Assembly (NCBI RefSeq): GCF_003003035.1
Contig: NZ_PVTS01000012.1
Coordinates: 1 to 64,000, forward strand
Direction of reading: 5' to 3'
Length of the DNA stretch: 64,000 nt
Source: Marinilabilia salmonicolor
Lineage (GTDB): Bacteria; Bacteroidota; Bacteroidia; Bacteroidales; Marinilabiliaceae
Each line of letters opens with the position of its first letter. The first letter of the stretch is position 1. The notes under the pieces were generated by a model, which was not told the origin of the DNA, searched no databases, and saw only the letters and a program-made list of their open reading frames with translations. Position numbers and translations under genes: made by a program. Of this stretch, positions 1 through 9,000 are shown piece after piece.

Positions 1-40
1 CAAATAAAACGTCAAAAGAGTCGTATGTACATCGAAGCGT

Positions 41-115
41 TAATTGGTGGCTCAGCTGATTAGAGCGTCCCGATCAAAATCGGGAAGTTCGGGGGTTCAA
101 GCCCGCCTCTCGCTA
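41..115 (+). pseudogene. Degenerate tRNA-like sequence
   Basis: The stretch resembles a tRNA: a D-arm with GCTC/GAGC pairing, an anticodon-like stem (CCCGA/TCGGG), a T-arm containing GGTTCAA, and an acceptor-like 3' end. It is not a functional tRNA as read. The anticodon stem encloses six bases instead of seven, so no anticodon is defined. The T-stem has a mismatch, and the 5' acceptor side (TAATTGG) does not pair with the 3' side (TCTCGCT). A terminator and a broken GIY-YIG nuclease gene follow on the same strand. It may be a decayed tRNA or a tRNA-mimicking piece of a mobile cassette. A covariance-model scan would settle how tRNA-like it is. Confidence 0.6.
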
Positions 116-119
116 CTTG

Positions 120-155
120 AAAAGGGTTAGAACTGAAAAGTTTTAACCCTTTTTT
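120..155 (+). terminator. Rho-independent terminator after the tRNA-like sequence
   Basis: A stem AAAAGGGTTA / TAACCCTTTT is extended by AACT/AGTT-type pairing around a small loop and runs into a T tract. It sits directly behind the tRNA-like sequence and in front of the GIY-YIG remnant. Confidence 0.75.
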
Positions 156-173
156 CATTAAACCCTTTTCCTT

Positions 174-332
174 ATGCCACACTACGTTTACATTCTTTAC
201 AGCACTTCTCGTGACCGCTATTATTTTGGTACTACTTCCGATATCACTGGGCGTTTGTTGTGATACAATTCTGGCTTCATGCAATTCACTAAACGTTTTT
301 CTGCTTTCAATCAATTGATGGGTGCAAGTTAG
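174..332 (+). pseudogene. GIY-YIG endonuclease remnant (in-frame stop, C-terminus missing)
   Basis: From the ATG at 174 the product begins MPHYVYILYSTSRDRYYFG, the usual start of small bacterial GIY-YIG (UPF0213/YhbQ-like) nucleases, with YVY and YFG in the places of GIY and YIG. After GRLL there is an in-frame TGA at 261-263. The same frame then continues with YNSGFMQFTKRF, which matches the usual HNSG...FT continuation, before a TAG at 330. The catalytic Glu region is lost. This is therefore a recognisable gene broken by a nonsense change and a lost 3' end. It lies on the same strand, about 60 bp behind a tRNA-like sequence; compare the intact relative at 42885-43121 behind the tmRNA. Confidence 0.75.
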
Positions 333-778
333 GTTGACTTTTTATTAGATAAAATGAAAAGAACATTCTTGTAATGAGTTGTAATGAAGGGGAGAGGAAG
401 GTATGGCGAATGAATCAAAGGGTAGGGGGGAGTTAGCTCATGGCTTGTTGTCAGGCCCGGGGGGCGGGCAAGCATGGTAGGATAATGTAATAGAATAAAT
501 GATTAAGCCCTGACAGGGGTGACACCACTTAAATTATTTTGTTAAACAGGGGTGTTTTTAACTGTTTGATATTCAGCGATTAGCGGTCGCATTCTGTTGC
601 CCTTTTTCGAGTCTTGTTCGAGTCTTCTTCGGTCTTTGTTCGACTTTTCTGCGACTCTTATAAGGTCGGAGAACAGTCGCAGAGCAGTCGAAGAGGCCCC
701 GAAGAATGTACGACGCAGGTACGACTAAAGGTCGAAGATGGGACAAACGGTAGCAAGCCAGAATCTTTTTATGGTGCG
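333..778. other. Intergenic region with no supportable gene
   Basis: I see no convincing coding frame between the GIY-YIG remnant and the GH89 stop codon. The right half contains many GTCGA-type words and a long imperfect inverted repeat (listed separately); the rest is unremarkable. Confidence 0.6.
625..706. repeat. Long imperfect hairpin of about 82 bp
   Basis: Three pairs of matching arms are nested in order: TTCTTCGG/CCGAAGAA, TTCGAC/GTCGAA and TCTGCGACT/AGTCGCAGA, separated by short unpaired bulges around a loop of about 20 bases. The arms are GTCGA-rich and further GTACGAC words follow to about 735. There is no T tract, so a simple terminator is unlikely. The hairpin lies past the 3' end of the GH89 gene. 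It could be a repeated palindromic element or a structured RNA; its copy number in the genome is unknown. Confidence 0.65.
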
Positions 779-2953
779 TCAGCTGTATTTCTTTTCAAGT
801 CGCAAAACCTCACTCATCGAATCTCCTTCGGGGTGGGATGAAAAAGAATTTTGTTTTTTTGTCCATTGTTCTTCCCATTTGTAGAAATCAACCTCATCTG
901 TCTTTTCCCCTTTTAAGTTTCTCTCTAAATAATCAAAGTATTTTTTCCAACGGGGATAATAGAAATCTCTCAATAAACCGGCCCATTCTTTATGGGCATA
1001 TTCGTGTAGCTGTCCATCGTTGGCTGCTTCCCGTGGGCCCCAGGTTGTGATCTGAACCCTGGAGTTCCACTCATACAGCGCTTCTTCTTCCTGTGTATGT
1101 CCATGGCTTCTGGCTGCCTCGATCCATCTTCCCAGTAAAAACTCTTTTTGAGCACTCAGTAGTTTATCCTGATCTAAAATAAGTTCTAAAAAGGCATTGC
1201 TTTTTTTCTCAAATAGTTCTAAATCTTTTCCATGGAATGCGGCCATTACCTCCTTGTGTAGTTCATTGGCCAAATCAGCCAAAACCTGTCTGGTTATATC
1301 CACCAGATCATAACGAAAAGTTTCCTTGGATTCAAGACTGTCTATTTGTGATATCATTAAATGCCATGCATTTTTGAGTTGTTCCGGATCATAGTATATT
1401 TCAGCGCTTCCCCAGGTAGAGACGCTTTTTATTTCTTTTGCCGGACGGGCACATAATACCGATTCGGTGGTTCCTTGTTGTTTTACCGGACAGGCATATA
1501 CCGTATTTAGCAATATGTCCCATGCGTTTTCCAATTCCTGATTTGTTTTGCCGTAGCGGGCCTTAACGTATTGCTTTACCCAGGTTGCTACATTTACTTT
1601 TTCCTGATGCCATGGTAATTCAAACAGCAGTTCATAAACAACCGGATTCTGTTCAATTCCTTCCGGAGTAGCTCCTACCCCGATCATGGAAGATTTGATA
1701 TTTAGTACTTGAGCTTTATATACGCGTTCAGCCATTTCTTCCAGTTTTCCGTACATGCCGGTATTGCCTCCAAAATTATGGGTCAGACTCCATATGTAAT
1801 CATGTTTCCCAAATCGGCTGGAAGCACTCATTGGGGACTTTTGATTGTCTGTCTCTGTGATGTCTTCAGCATGTAAATCAACAACAATGATGTCGCCTTC
1901 AGGCAGATGGTCAATCATTTCACGATGTGGGTTTCCCTGCCACGATTGCAAAACCCATTTTGCCTGAGGATTTACCTCTTTCATTGCCTGGTAGATAGCG
2001 TCTCCGGAAGCTTTTAAATCGACACCCTGAATATTTCCACCTTCATGAAACGGATCCCCTGCATAGTACTCTGCTTTTCCAAAAAGCTTTTCCTGCTCCA
2101 GATAATAAATTTCTGCTATATCTCTAAATAACGAATCTGTGGGCTCTATGAATGCCGGGCGCTTAAATCCACACCACAGACCCGGGTTATGAATATCAGC
2201 ATTGGGGAACTTTTTGTTAAAAGAACCGGGAACCATTCCATAGAATCCTTGAAAAACAGGGGTCATGCCATACTCATACATGCGTTTTTGAATCTTTTTT
2301 CTCAATTCAATATGGTCTGAAATCCAATTATCCGGAAGCGGGCCACCCCATCCTTCTAGATTGTTCATGTAAAACCATGCAAAAAAAGCCGGTCCGGGCA
2401 AATACGATTTTATTTCATCTTCAGAGTAATTTAAACGTCGTAATGTATTTTGCCACACTGCCTCTTCGCCAACAATCATTAATGGCATATTAATCCCATT
2501 TAAGGCCATCCAGTCAATCTCTTTTTCCCAGCGCTCCCAATCCCACCAGGCCATTGAATAAGAGTAGGTACAATAGTTGAAATAAAAGCGTTTTGTTTGC
2601 TCGGTTGACTTTCGAACCTTAGGTTTTACTGTTGGTAGATGCTCCGGTAACTCAATGTTTTTCCCTGCCCACGATATCTGAGCATTGCAATAGTATTTTA
2701 GATACCAACGAAGTCCGGTGGCCAATGAAATCTGGTTGTTTCCCCTTACATTAAGCGTGCCGTTGACAGTTTCAAGTTCAAAGAAGTCTGCATCGGTTTG
2801 TTCGATGATCTCAAATTTTACCTGAGCACTTTTTTCAGGCATAAGACGCGATAACAACCCTGTTGCACCAATAGTGGCACTTTGTTGTTTTGAACAGCTA
2901 AAACTCAGCAGACTTATAAATAAAATGAAAGGCAGTTTATTCATTATTGACAT
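779..2953 (-). CDS. GH89 family alpha-N-acetylglucosaminidase, lipoprotein
   Basis: The 724-residue product starts with a lipoprotein signal (LLSFSC, Cys about 20), so it is probably anchored in the envelope. The body follows the NAGLU/GH89 layout: an N-terminal domain, then a long catalytic barrel with RFYFNYCTYSYSMAWWDWER, MPLMIVGEEAVWQ, FFAWFYMNNLEGWGGPLP and YYAGDPFHEGGN, and an all-alpha C-terminal region. Family members release terminal alpha-linked GlcNAc, for example from gastric-type mucin O-glycans or heparan sulfate. An alternative start at 2944 (MNKLPF) is equally plausible. It follows the VWA-OmpA gene on the same strand. Its activity would complement the mucin-type locus at 23-41 kb, but that link is inferred. 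Confidence 0.9.
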   Translation of the reverse strand: MSIMNKLPFILFISLLSFSCSKQQSATIGATGLLSRLMPEKSAQVKFEIIEQTDADFFELETVNGTLNVRGNNQISLATGLRWYLKYYCNAQISWAGKNIELPEHLPTVKPKVRKSTEQTKRFYFNYCTYSYSMAWWDWERWEKEIDWMALNGINMPLMIVGEEAVWQNTLRRLNYSEDEIKSYLPGPAFFAWFYMNNLEGWGGPLPDNWISDHIELRKKIQKRMYEYGMTPVFQGFYGMVPGSFNKKFPNADIHNPGLWCGFKRPAFIEPTDSLFRDIAEIYYLEQEKLFGKAEYYAGDPFHEGGNIQGVDLKASGDAIYQAMKEVNPQAKWVLQSWQGNPHREMIDHLPEGDIIVVDLHAEDITETDNQKSPMSASSRFGKHDYIWSLTHNFGGNTGMYGKLEEMAERVYKAQVLNIKSSMIGVGATPEGIEQNPVVYELLFELPWHQEKVNVATWVKQYVKARYGKTNQELENAWDILLNTVYACPVKQQGTTESVLCARPAKEIKSVSTWGSAEIYYDPEQLKNAWHLMISQIDSLESKETFRYDLVDITRQVLADLANELHKEVMAAFHGKDLELFEKKSNAFLELILDQDKLLSAQKEFLLGRWIEAARSHGHTQEEEALYEWNSRVQITTWGPREAANDGQLHEYAHKEWAGLLRDFYYPRWKKYFDYLERNLKGEKTDEVDFYKWEEQWTKKQNSFSSHPEGDSMSEVLRLEKKYS

Positions 2954-3100
2954 TTATTTGTGGATCATCTCAATTCAGGCGATTGCTTTTTTTTTGGTGG
3001 TGTGTTTTGGGCAAGGCTCTTTATACCTGCCTTGAATCCTGAGGTATTTGGCAAATATAGCCAATTTGAATAATCTTTTTATGGAGAGGATAAAAACGTC

Positions 3101-5527
3101 TTACTCCACAAATAAAATCTCCACTCTTCTGTTTTCTGCAGCTTTGGCGGGTTCCGAGTCGTCGGGCCACAAGGGGTGTTTTTGTCCCATACCCAGAATG
3201 AACAGACGATCGGACCGGATGCCTGCATCAATCAACTTTTGAGCTGCGGCCTCTGCTCTTTTGCGGCTCAAAGTGATGCAATATTCCGGGTCACCTGTCA
3301 TATCGGTATGCCCCATAATGATGGCTTTGGTTTCGGGTTCTTCCTGCAACACCTGCAAGTATTGTGTGATGTCGTGCGTGTATTTCTCGCGGATGTGGTG
3401 TTTGTCGAACCGGAAATTAATCATGTTCTGGGGCCCGGTAAGAGGTACCAGGTTTTCTTTCTGAAGTAATAGTTCCACATCAGCAGGCAGGGGAGGGAGG
3501 TCCTGTTGGGATATTTTTCTCAGATTGGGTTTTTTGGCAGCATTTTTAGTGGAGTAGTTAATGCCGGTAGCTTTGCCGTCGTACTCCAGGGTGATGGTTT
3601 TCTCCCTCTCATAGTTGTTGGAGGTTTCATAATTAATGGTGTAATAATGGAGGTTGGTTTTAAAAATTTCTCTAAGAGCTTCAGATACCGATTCCACATC
3701 ATTCATCTGATAGTAGTGGGCACCTGTGTAATCGGCCACATATTTCAGTACCTGTTCGTTCACATATCCTCCGAGAGAGACAACGTGTATGGGGAGTGAT
3801 ATTTCGTTGGCCCTTCGGATAATTTCTACAGCCGAGGTGTTTAGATGGTTCTTGTAGATGAAAGAAGCATTTTCGTATCCGTCGGTAAAGAGAATTATTC
3901 TTTGATTGGGGTTGTTGGTATGCATTGCATTCATGGCTGAGTCGGTGGCTGCATACAATGCTGTATATCCCGATAACTCCTCCATGCCTTTTTGGTTGAA
4001 ATAACTGAGCAGCGAATCCGGATTTGCGCTTGGAGGTGATACAGCCGTGATGGTCTCATCAAATTTTACAAACCGAATGGTGTCCATTGGGTGTTTTTCT
4101 TTGATGAGTTTGTGAATCAGTGGTTCCAGTTCTGGCATAGAATACTCCATGGAACCCGAATAATCCAGCACCATCATCAGGTGTTGAGGACGATACTCTG
4201 TTTCTCCTATTTCATACTCCTTTACCGAGAAGTTTCGAACAGGGTAAGTTTTGTCTTCATATTTTTCAATAACCGTGTGGAATGGATTGTCTTCTTTTAT
4301 TTGCTTATCATCAGCCAGTCCTTTAACAAAATTGCCCTGACCATCGATGGCAATAACTTTCAGTTCTGTTTCGGGTGGATAATTGTCATAATTAACAGAG
4401 ATTATTTCCATGAATATGGTATCGCTTTCGAGCAGGGTTTCTGTTCTGATATTTCCATTAAACAGAGGCCTTTGTTGCAGTGCCAGGGAGATAGAGGTGC
4501 TATCCTCCCTTATTCTTCCCATTGCATCGTAATAACTCCAGCTGATGGTGTAATCTTTTTCTTCCATGGCCTGGTCAGCCAGTATTCCGGACGATGGTCT
4601 GTGCGTCCCGTTAATTTTTACACTATTTACTCCAGAGACATTCCATTGAAGTTTGTATGGATTGTACTTTCTGATGGCTTCATTGTAAAATGTGAATGGT
4701 ACAGATTTATTAAATATGTTGGAAATGGAAAGGTGCTGAACCCCGACCGTGTTTTTCAGAAAAGTAATGGATTTTTCCCATTCGGAGCCGTCATGCAGGA
4801 TGCTTTGAAGGACAAAAGTGGTGTCTTTTCGGATCGTGTCTGTTTGGAAGCCTTTTAAACTGACCGTTTTCCCGTTGAGTTTTGCGTTGGAAGCATCATC
4901 GAGTTCCCAGTTAAGTTTAACTTCTTTTCCTCCGAATACAATAAGGGTGTCCTTTGGGGGTAATCCTGATGCGTCGAAGCGATGAGTGTACCATGCATGA
5001 ATGGTGTCTGTCCGGGTTTCAAATCTGCCGTTTTTATTGATGGCTCTGATGGTCACAGGCTGGTCGTGCATGATGGAGATTACAGAATCTCCCGAAAGAG
5101 GTACCTCGTCTCCGTTGAAGGTAACTTTTTCAACGTTTTCGGTCATCCACCTTACCTCATCCTGATGACCAAATCTTGTCGAGTTGCTCATGGATAACCG
5201 GTTGATGAGGGGAGGCAATACTTTAATCTTTTTTGTTCTGTTTACCCGTTTTCCTTTTGCAGTTTCAGCAGTCAACCTGTAAAATACAGTGGTGTCAGGA
5301 ACCAATTGCAGGCTTCCGGATCGATCAACAACGCTGTCGTTGAGGGTAACTTTCAGTTGCTTGCGGTTGATGGTGACATCCCAGGTAATGGTTACAGTAT
5401 CGCCAGGAAATATTTTCCAGTCCGAGAGTTCCATATTAAGATTTGACCGTTTGGGACCAAATAGTTGGGCATTTGCACCAATGGAAAAAAGCAGGAGTGT
5501 GAGGAAACAGATGTTTTTTAGTTGCAT
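3101..5527 (-). CDS. VWA-OmpA domain protein, exported
   Basis: The product has about 808 residues with an N-terminal signal (MQLKN to IGANA|Q). Upstream in-frame codons extend to 5551, but the Met at 5527 gives a clean signal peptide. Residues about 25-420 look like repeated beta-sandwich domains. A von Willebrand A domain at about 445-620 carries the metal site DYSGS and VVSLGG. The C-terminal region from about 700 is an OmpA-type peptidoglycan-binding domain with FRFDKHHI, IMGHTDMTGD, LSRKRAEAA and ENRRVEI. It likely tethers to peptidoglycan from the outer membrane or periplasm, with the VWA domain binding a protein partner. The precise role is unknown. Confidence 0.85.
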   Translation of the reverse strand: MQLKNICFLTLLLFSIGANAQLFGPKRSNLNMELSDWKIFPGDTVTITWDVTINRKQLKVTLNDSVVDRSGSLQLVPDTTVFYRLTAETAKGKRVNRTKKIKVLPPLINRLSMSNSTRFGHQDEVRWMTENVEKVTFNGDEVPLSGDSVISIMHDQPVTIRAINKNGRFETRTDTIHAWYTHRFDASGLPPKDTLIVFGGKEVKLNWELDDASNAKLNGKTVSLKGFQTDTIRKDTTFVLQSILHDGSEWEKSITFLKNTVGVQHLSISNIFNKSVPFTFYNEAIRKYNPYKLQWNVSGVNSVKINGTHRPSSGILADQAMEEKDYTISWSYYDAMGRIREDSTSISLALQQRPLFNGNIRTETLLESDTIFMEIISVNYDNYPPETELKVIAIDGQGNFVKGLADDKQIKEDNPFHTVIEKYEDKTYPVRNFSVKEYEIGETEYRPQHLMMVLDYSGSMEYSMPELEPLIHKLIKEKHPMDTIRFVKFDETITAVSPPSANPDSLLSYFNQKGMEELSGYTALYAATDSAMNAMHTNNPNQRIILFTDGYENASFIYKNHLNTSAVEIIRRANEISLPIHVVSLGGYVNEQVLKYVADYTGAHYYQMNDVESVSEALREIFKTNLHYYTINYETSNNYEREKTITLEYDGKATGINYSTKNAAKKPNLRKISQQDLPPLPADVELLLQKENLVPLTGPQNMINFRFDKHHIREKYTHDITQYLQVLQEEPETKAIIMGHTDMTGDPEYCITLSRKRAEAAAQKLIDAGIRSDRLFILGMGQKHPLWPDDSEPAKAAENRRVEILFVE

Positions 5528-5759
5528 AACAGCGTGTTTGATTCTGTACAAAGTAGCATTGTAAATGTGCAGCCAATGTGCATATCAATAAGTGTTTGTG
5601 TGGGTTTTTATTATTCCCGGCTTCAGGTATTTTGAAAACGTTTTATTAATCGGGTTTATTGTTCAAAGATTGTAATGGTTGGAGTTGCTTTATTATTCAT
5701 TTCATGAAGTATGGAGAACTTTTCCATTCCGTTTTGGCTTCGCCCCCCCCAAAAAAAAA

Positions 5760-5783
5760 GGAATGATTGCGAGCAACCATTCC
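5760..5783 (-). terminator. Terminator behind the YqaE-like gene
   Basis: On the minus strand GGAATGGTTG / CAATCATTCC pairs around a 4-base loop and is followed by nine T residues (5751-5759). It ends the small YqaE-like transcript. Confidence 0.8.
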
Positions 5784-5824
5784 CTCCAAAATGAAAAAGA
5801 AAACTAATTGGAATTGTAATACAA

Positions 5825-5983
5825 TTATTTTTTTAAGATAAGCCACAAAGCATGAATCAATCCCGGTAAAAATCCCAGAATGGTAAGCAGGACATTAATC
5901 CAGAAATGCTTTGTAATGCCAACATGCAATGCAGCAGCCACAGGTGGTAAAATGATGGCAAAAATGATTTTGATGATGTCCAT
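5825..5983 (-). CDS. YqaE/Pmp3 family small membrane protein
   Basis: This 52-residue protein is MDIIKIIFAIILPPVAAALH followed by a second hydrophobic stretch ending ALWLILKK. Two transmembrane segments with PPVA in the first and a PG turn (FLPGLIHA) in the second are the signature of the YqaE/Pmp3 (UPF0057) family. These are small inner-membrane proteins linked to stress and membrane potential in other organisms. The gene stands alone, with a strong terminator 40 bp behind it. Confidence 0.88.
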   Translation of the reverse strand: MDIIKIIFAIILPPVAAALHVGITKHFWINVLLTILGFLPGLIHALWLILKK

Positions 5984-6028
5984 AATATCAAGTATTTAAT
6001 GGTTTTAATCAAAGGTAATAAAAAGTAT

Positions 6029-9000
6029 TTAAAGTTGTTCTTCCTTCATGAATTCACTGGGGAGTTTACCAAACTGCTTTTGAAAGCATTTCGAAAAGTA
6101 GGAAGGATTGTTAAATCCCGCCAGGTAACAAATCTCATTGATGCGATATTTCCCTTCAATAATGAGTCGGGCCGCTTTTTTAAGTTTGAAAACACGTATG
6201 TAATCATTGGGTGTCATGCCTGAGATACCTTTTATCTTGCGCTGGAGGTTTGATCTACTCATGGAAAGAGTGTTGGTAAGCTGTTCAATGGTGTAATCCG
6301 GATTGGTCATATTATTCTCGATCTCCTTGTTGAGGCGGTTCAGAAATTCTTCGTCCTTCTTGTTGTTGGCAATACTTCCGTAGGGAATGAAGGGTGAGTT
6401 TGCAAATTTCTCCAAAAGCCGCTCTCTGTTTCGCAGAAGGCTGTTGACTTGTGCTTTCAGATACTCAAAAGAGAAGGGTTTTTCGATATAACTGTCGGCT
6501 CCCACATCCAGTCCTTCAATTTTGGACTCCACATTGTTGCGGGCAGAGAGCAGTATTATTGGGATGTGACTGAATTGTTCATTTTCTCTTGTTTTGCGGA
6601 CCAATTCCATTCCGTCAACTTCGGGCATAACAATATCACTTATAATGATGTCTACAGAATTTCTTTCGAGAAAGTTGATTGCTTCTTTTCCATTGCTGGC
6701 AGTTTTTACCATATATTCCACTTTAAGATTTCTTTCCAGAAAGTTGCAAAGATCTTCGTTGTCTTCAACAATCAGGAGAGTTTGTTTGCTGCCATGGTCT
6801 CTTTTTGTTATTTCTGGGGCAGTAGTCTCCGGTTGAATGGTTGGTGGTGTAAGAATTTTATTTTCTTCTTTTTCTAATGAGGTTCTTTGTAGATGTGTGC
6901 TGATGCGTAAAATAAATCGTGCTCCTGAGAGATTGCTATTATCCAGGAACAGTCTTCCATTATGCTTCTCCGCCAGCTGCCGGGAGAAGGCCAGTCCTAT
7001 TCCGGTTCCATATTTTTTATCATCTTTGTTAGTACCCTCTATCTGGAAGAAGGGATCAAAAATTCGTTCTCTGTATTTGTCATCGATGCCTGGTCCATCG
7101 TCGGAAACTGAAATCTCAAAACAGCCATCTACCTGACGAAGTGAAATTTCAATTTTTTGCCGGGCATATTTGAGGGCATTGGTCATGAGGTTGCTGATGA
7201 TTTTTGTTAATGCTTCCCGATCAGCATTACAGATAAAAGGCTCTTTCGGAATTACCGGAGTGATGACAATCTTCTTCTGCATTGCCGCAGGTTTGAATCT
7301 GTAACAAAGCTCAGGGATTAGGGAATTGAATGTGACTGGCTCAAATGCGGGGTTGTAACTGTCTTCCTCTATTTTGCGAAAGTCCAGCAACTGATTTACC
7401 AGGTTAAGCAGTCTGTCAGCATTTTTGTCGATTACCTGAATATTTTCCTCCGTTTCCTGTGGGGAAATACCCGGAGTTTTGATACACTCCAAAGGGGCTT
7501 TGATAAGACTAATGGGAGTCCGGATTTCGTGTGCAATATTGGTGAAGAAATTGATTTTGGATAGATAGGTCTCTTTTTCTTTTCTTAATTTGAATTCCTC
7601 AATTTTCTTTTCTTGTTTGGCATGAGTAATTCTAAGATAGTTCTTGACCAGTAAAAAGATAAATCCAAAGGAGAGAAAAAGGTAGCCCGCATAAGCATAA
7701 TTTGTTTTCCATAATGGGGGTAGAATTTCTATACTAAGGGAGTCTCCGGTTTGGTTCCAGCGTCCGTCGTTGTTAGCGCCTTTAACTTTAAAAGCGTAGT
7801 TTCCTGGAGGGAGATTGATATAAGTAGCTTGGTTTTGTCTACTGGTTGTGATCCATCTTTGATTCAGGTTTTCAAGGATATAAGCGTTTTGGTTTTTGGA
7901 GCGTGCCTGAAAACTGAGATTCACGAAGTTGATTCTGAAAGATGCCTGATTGTGTTTCAGTGTAATTTTGTTTTTTGATGGTCCGGGGATTAGGGAAGAG
8001 TCACTGGCAGTTGCATTGTTAGTGTCAAGCAAACTAAACTCTGTAATCCAGACCGGAGGAATATACTGATTCTCCTTGAGTTGTCCTGGGTAGAAGGTGT
8101 TGAAGCCGTTGATTCCTCCAAAATAAAATTTTCCATCACTTGCCTTAAATACTGATTTGTAGTTAAATTGATTGCTTTGCAATCCATCTTCCTGGGTGTA
8201 GTTCTTCACTTCTCCCAATGTGGGATTTATTCTGGAGATTCCCTTGTTTGTACTGACCCAGATATTTCCCTGAATATCGTCAACTACACCATAAGCAACA
8301 TTGTTGGGAAGGCCGGATGATTGATCAATGGTTCGGAAGTTATCAGTTTCGTAATTGTACTTGCAGATTCCACCTCCCTCGCTGGAAAACCAAAGCCGGT
8401 GCTGTTCGTCCTGATAAACAGCTGAAATTTTGTTGAAGCACAGAGAGGTGGAGTCTTTATGGTCATGCAGATAATTGATCCACTTTTCGGAATTGGCTTT
8501 TCGTTTAAAGACACCTTCTCCGTAGCATGCAATCCAGAAGTTGCCCAGGTGATCTTCTGTCATGTCATATACAAAACCGTTTATTTCAGGAATACGGGTG
8601 AAATTATCTAAACTTTTATTGTAACGACTGAGACCAAAAGGAGTTCCAATATAAATTTCTCCGGCTTTGGATTTGTAGAGTGAAAAGATACAATTGTCGT
8701 TAATGGTATTGCTGTCATTTTCCTGATACTGATAGTTTTTAAATGTTCCTGTTTCCAGATTCATTACATCTAAACCTCTGGAGAAAGTCCCGATCCATAA
8801 ATTGTTTCCATCAATGATCAGTGCATGAATGTTGTGGTAACTGATGCTGTTTTGATCTGTTTTTGGCAGATATGAGGTAAACTGGCGGGTTTTAGTGTTG
8901 AAATAATTCAAACCCCCATCTTCCGTAGCAATCCATAAATTACCTTTTTCATCTTCGCAAAATTGGCTGACAGCTTTCCCTGAGAGGGTGTTTTTATGCG

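Noticed and set aside
41-115. A functional tRNA gene
   Set aside because: Anticodon loop has six bases, acceptor arms do not pair and the T-stem has a mismatch; treated as tRNA-like only.
625-735. CRISPR array or integron attC-type site
   Set aside because: The repeated GTCGA words are not regular direct repeats with unique spacers, and no cas or integrase gene is nearby; the structure is one nested hairpin.
4091-4858. A 255-codon plus-strand frame opposite the VWA-OmpA gene
   Set aside because: Phe- and Ile-rich antisense translation with no domain; the minus-strand gene has clear VWA and OmpA motifs over the same bases.
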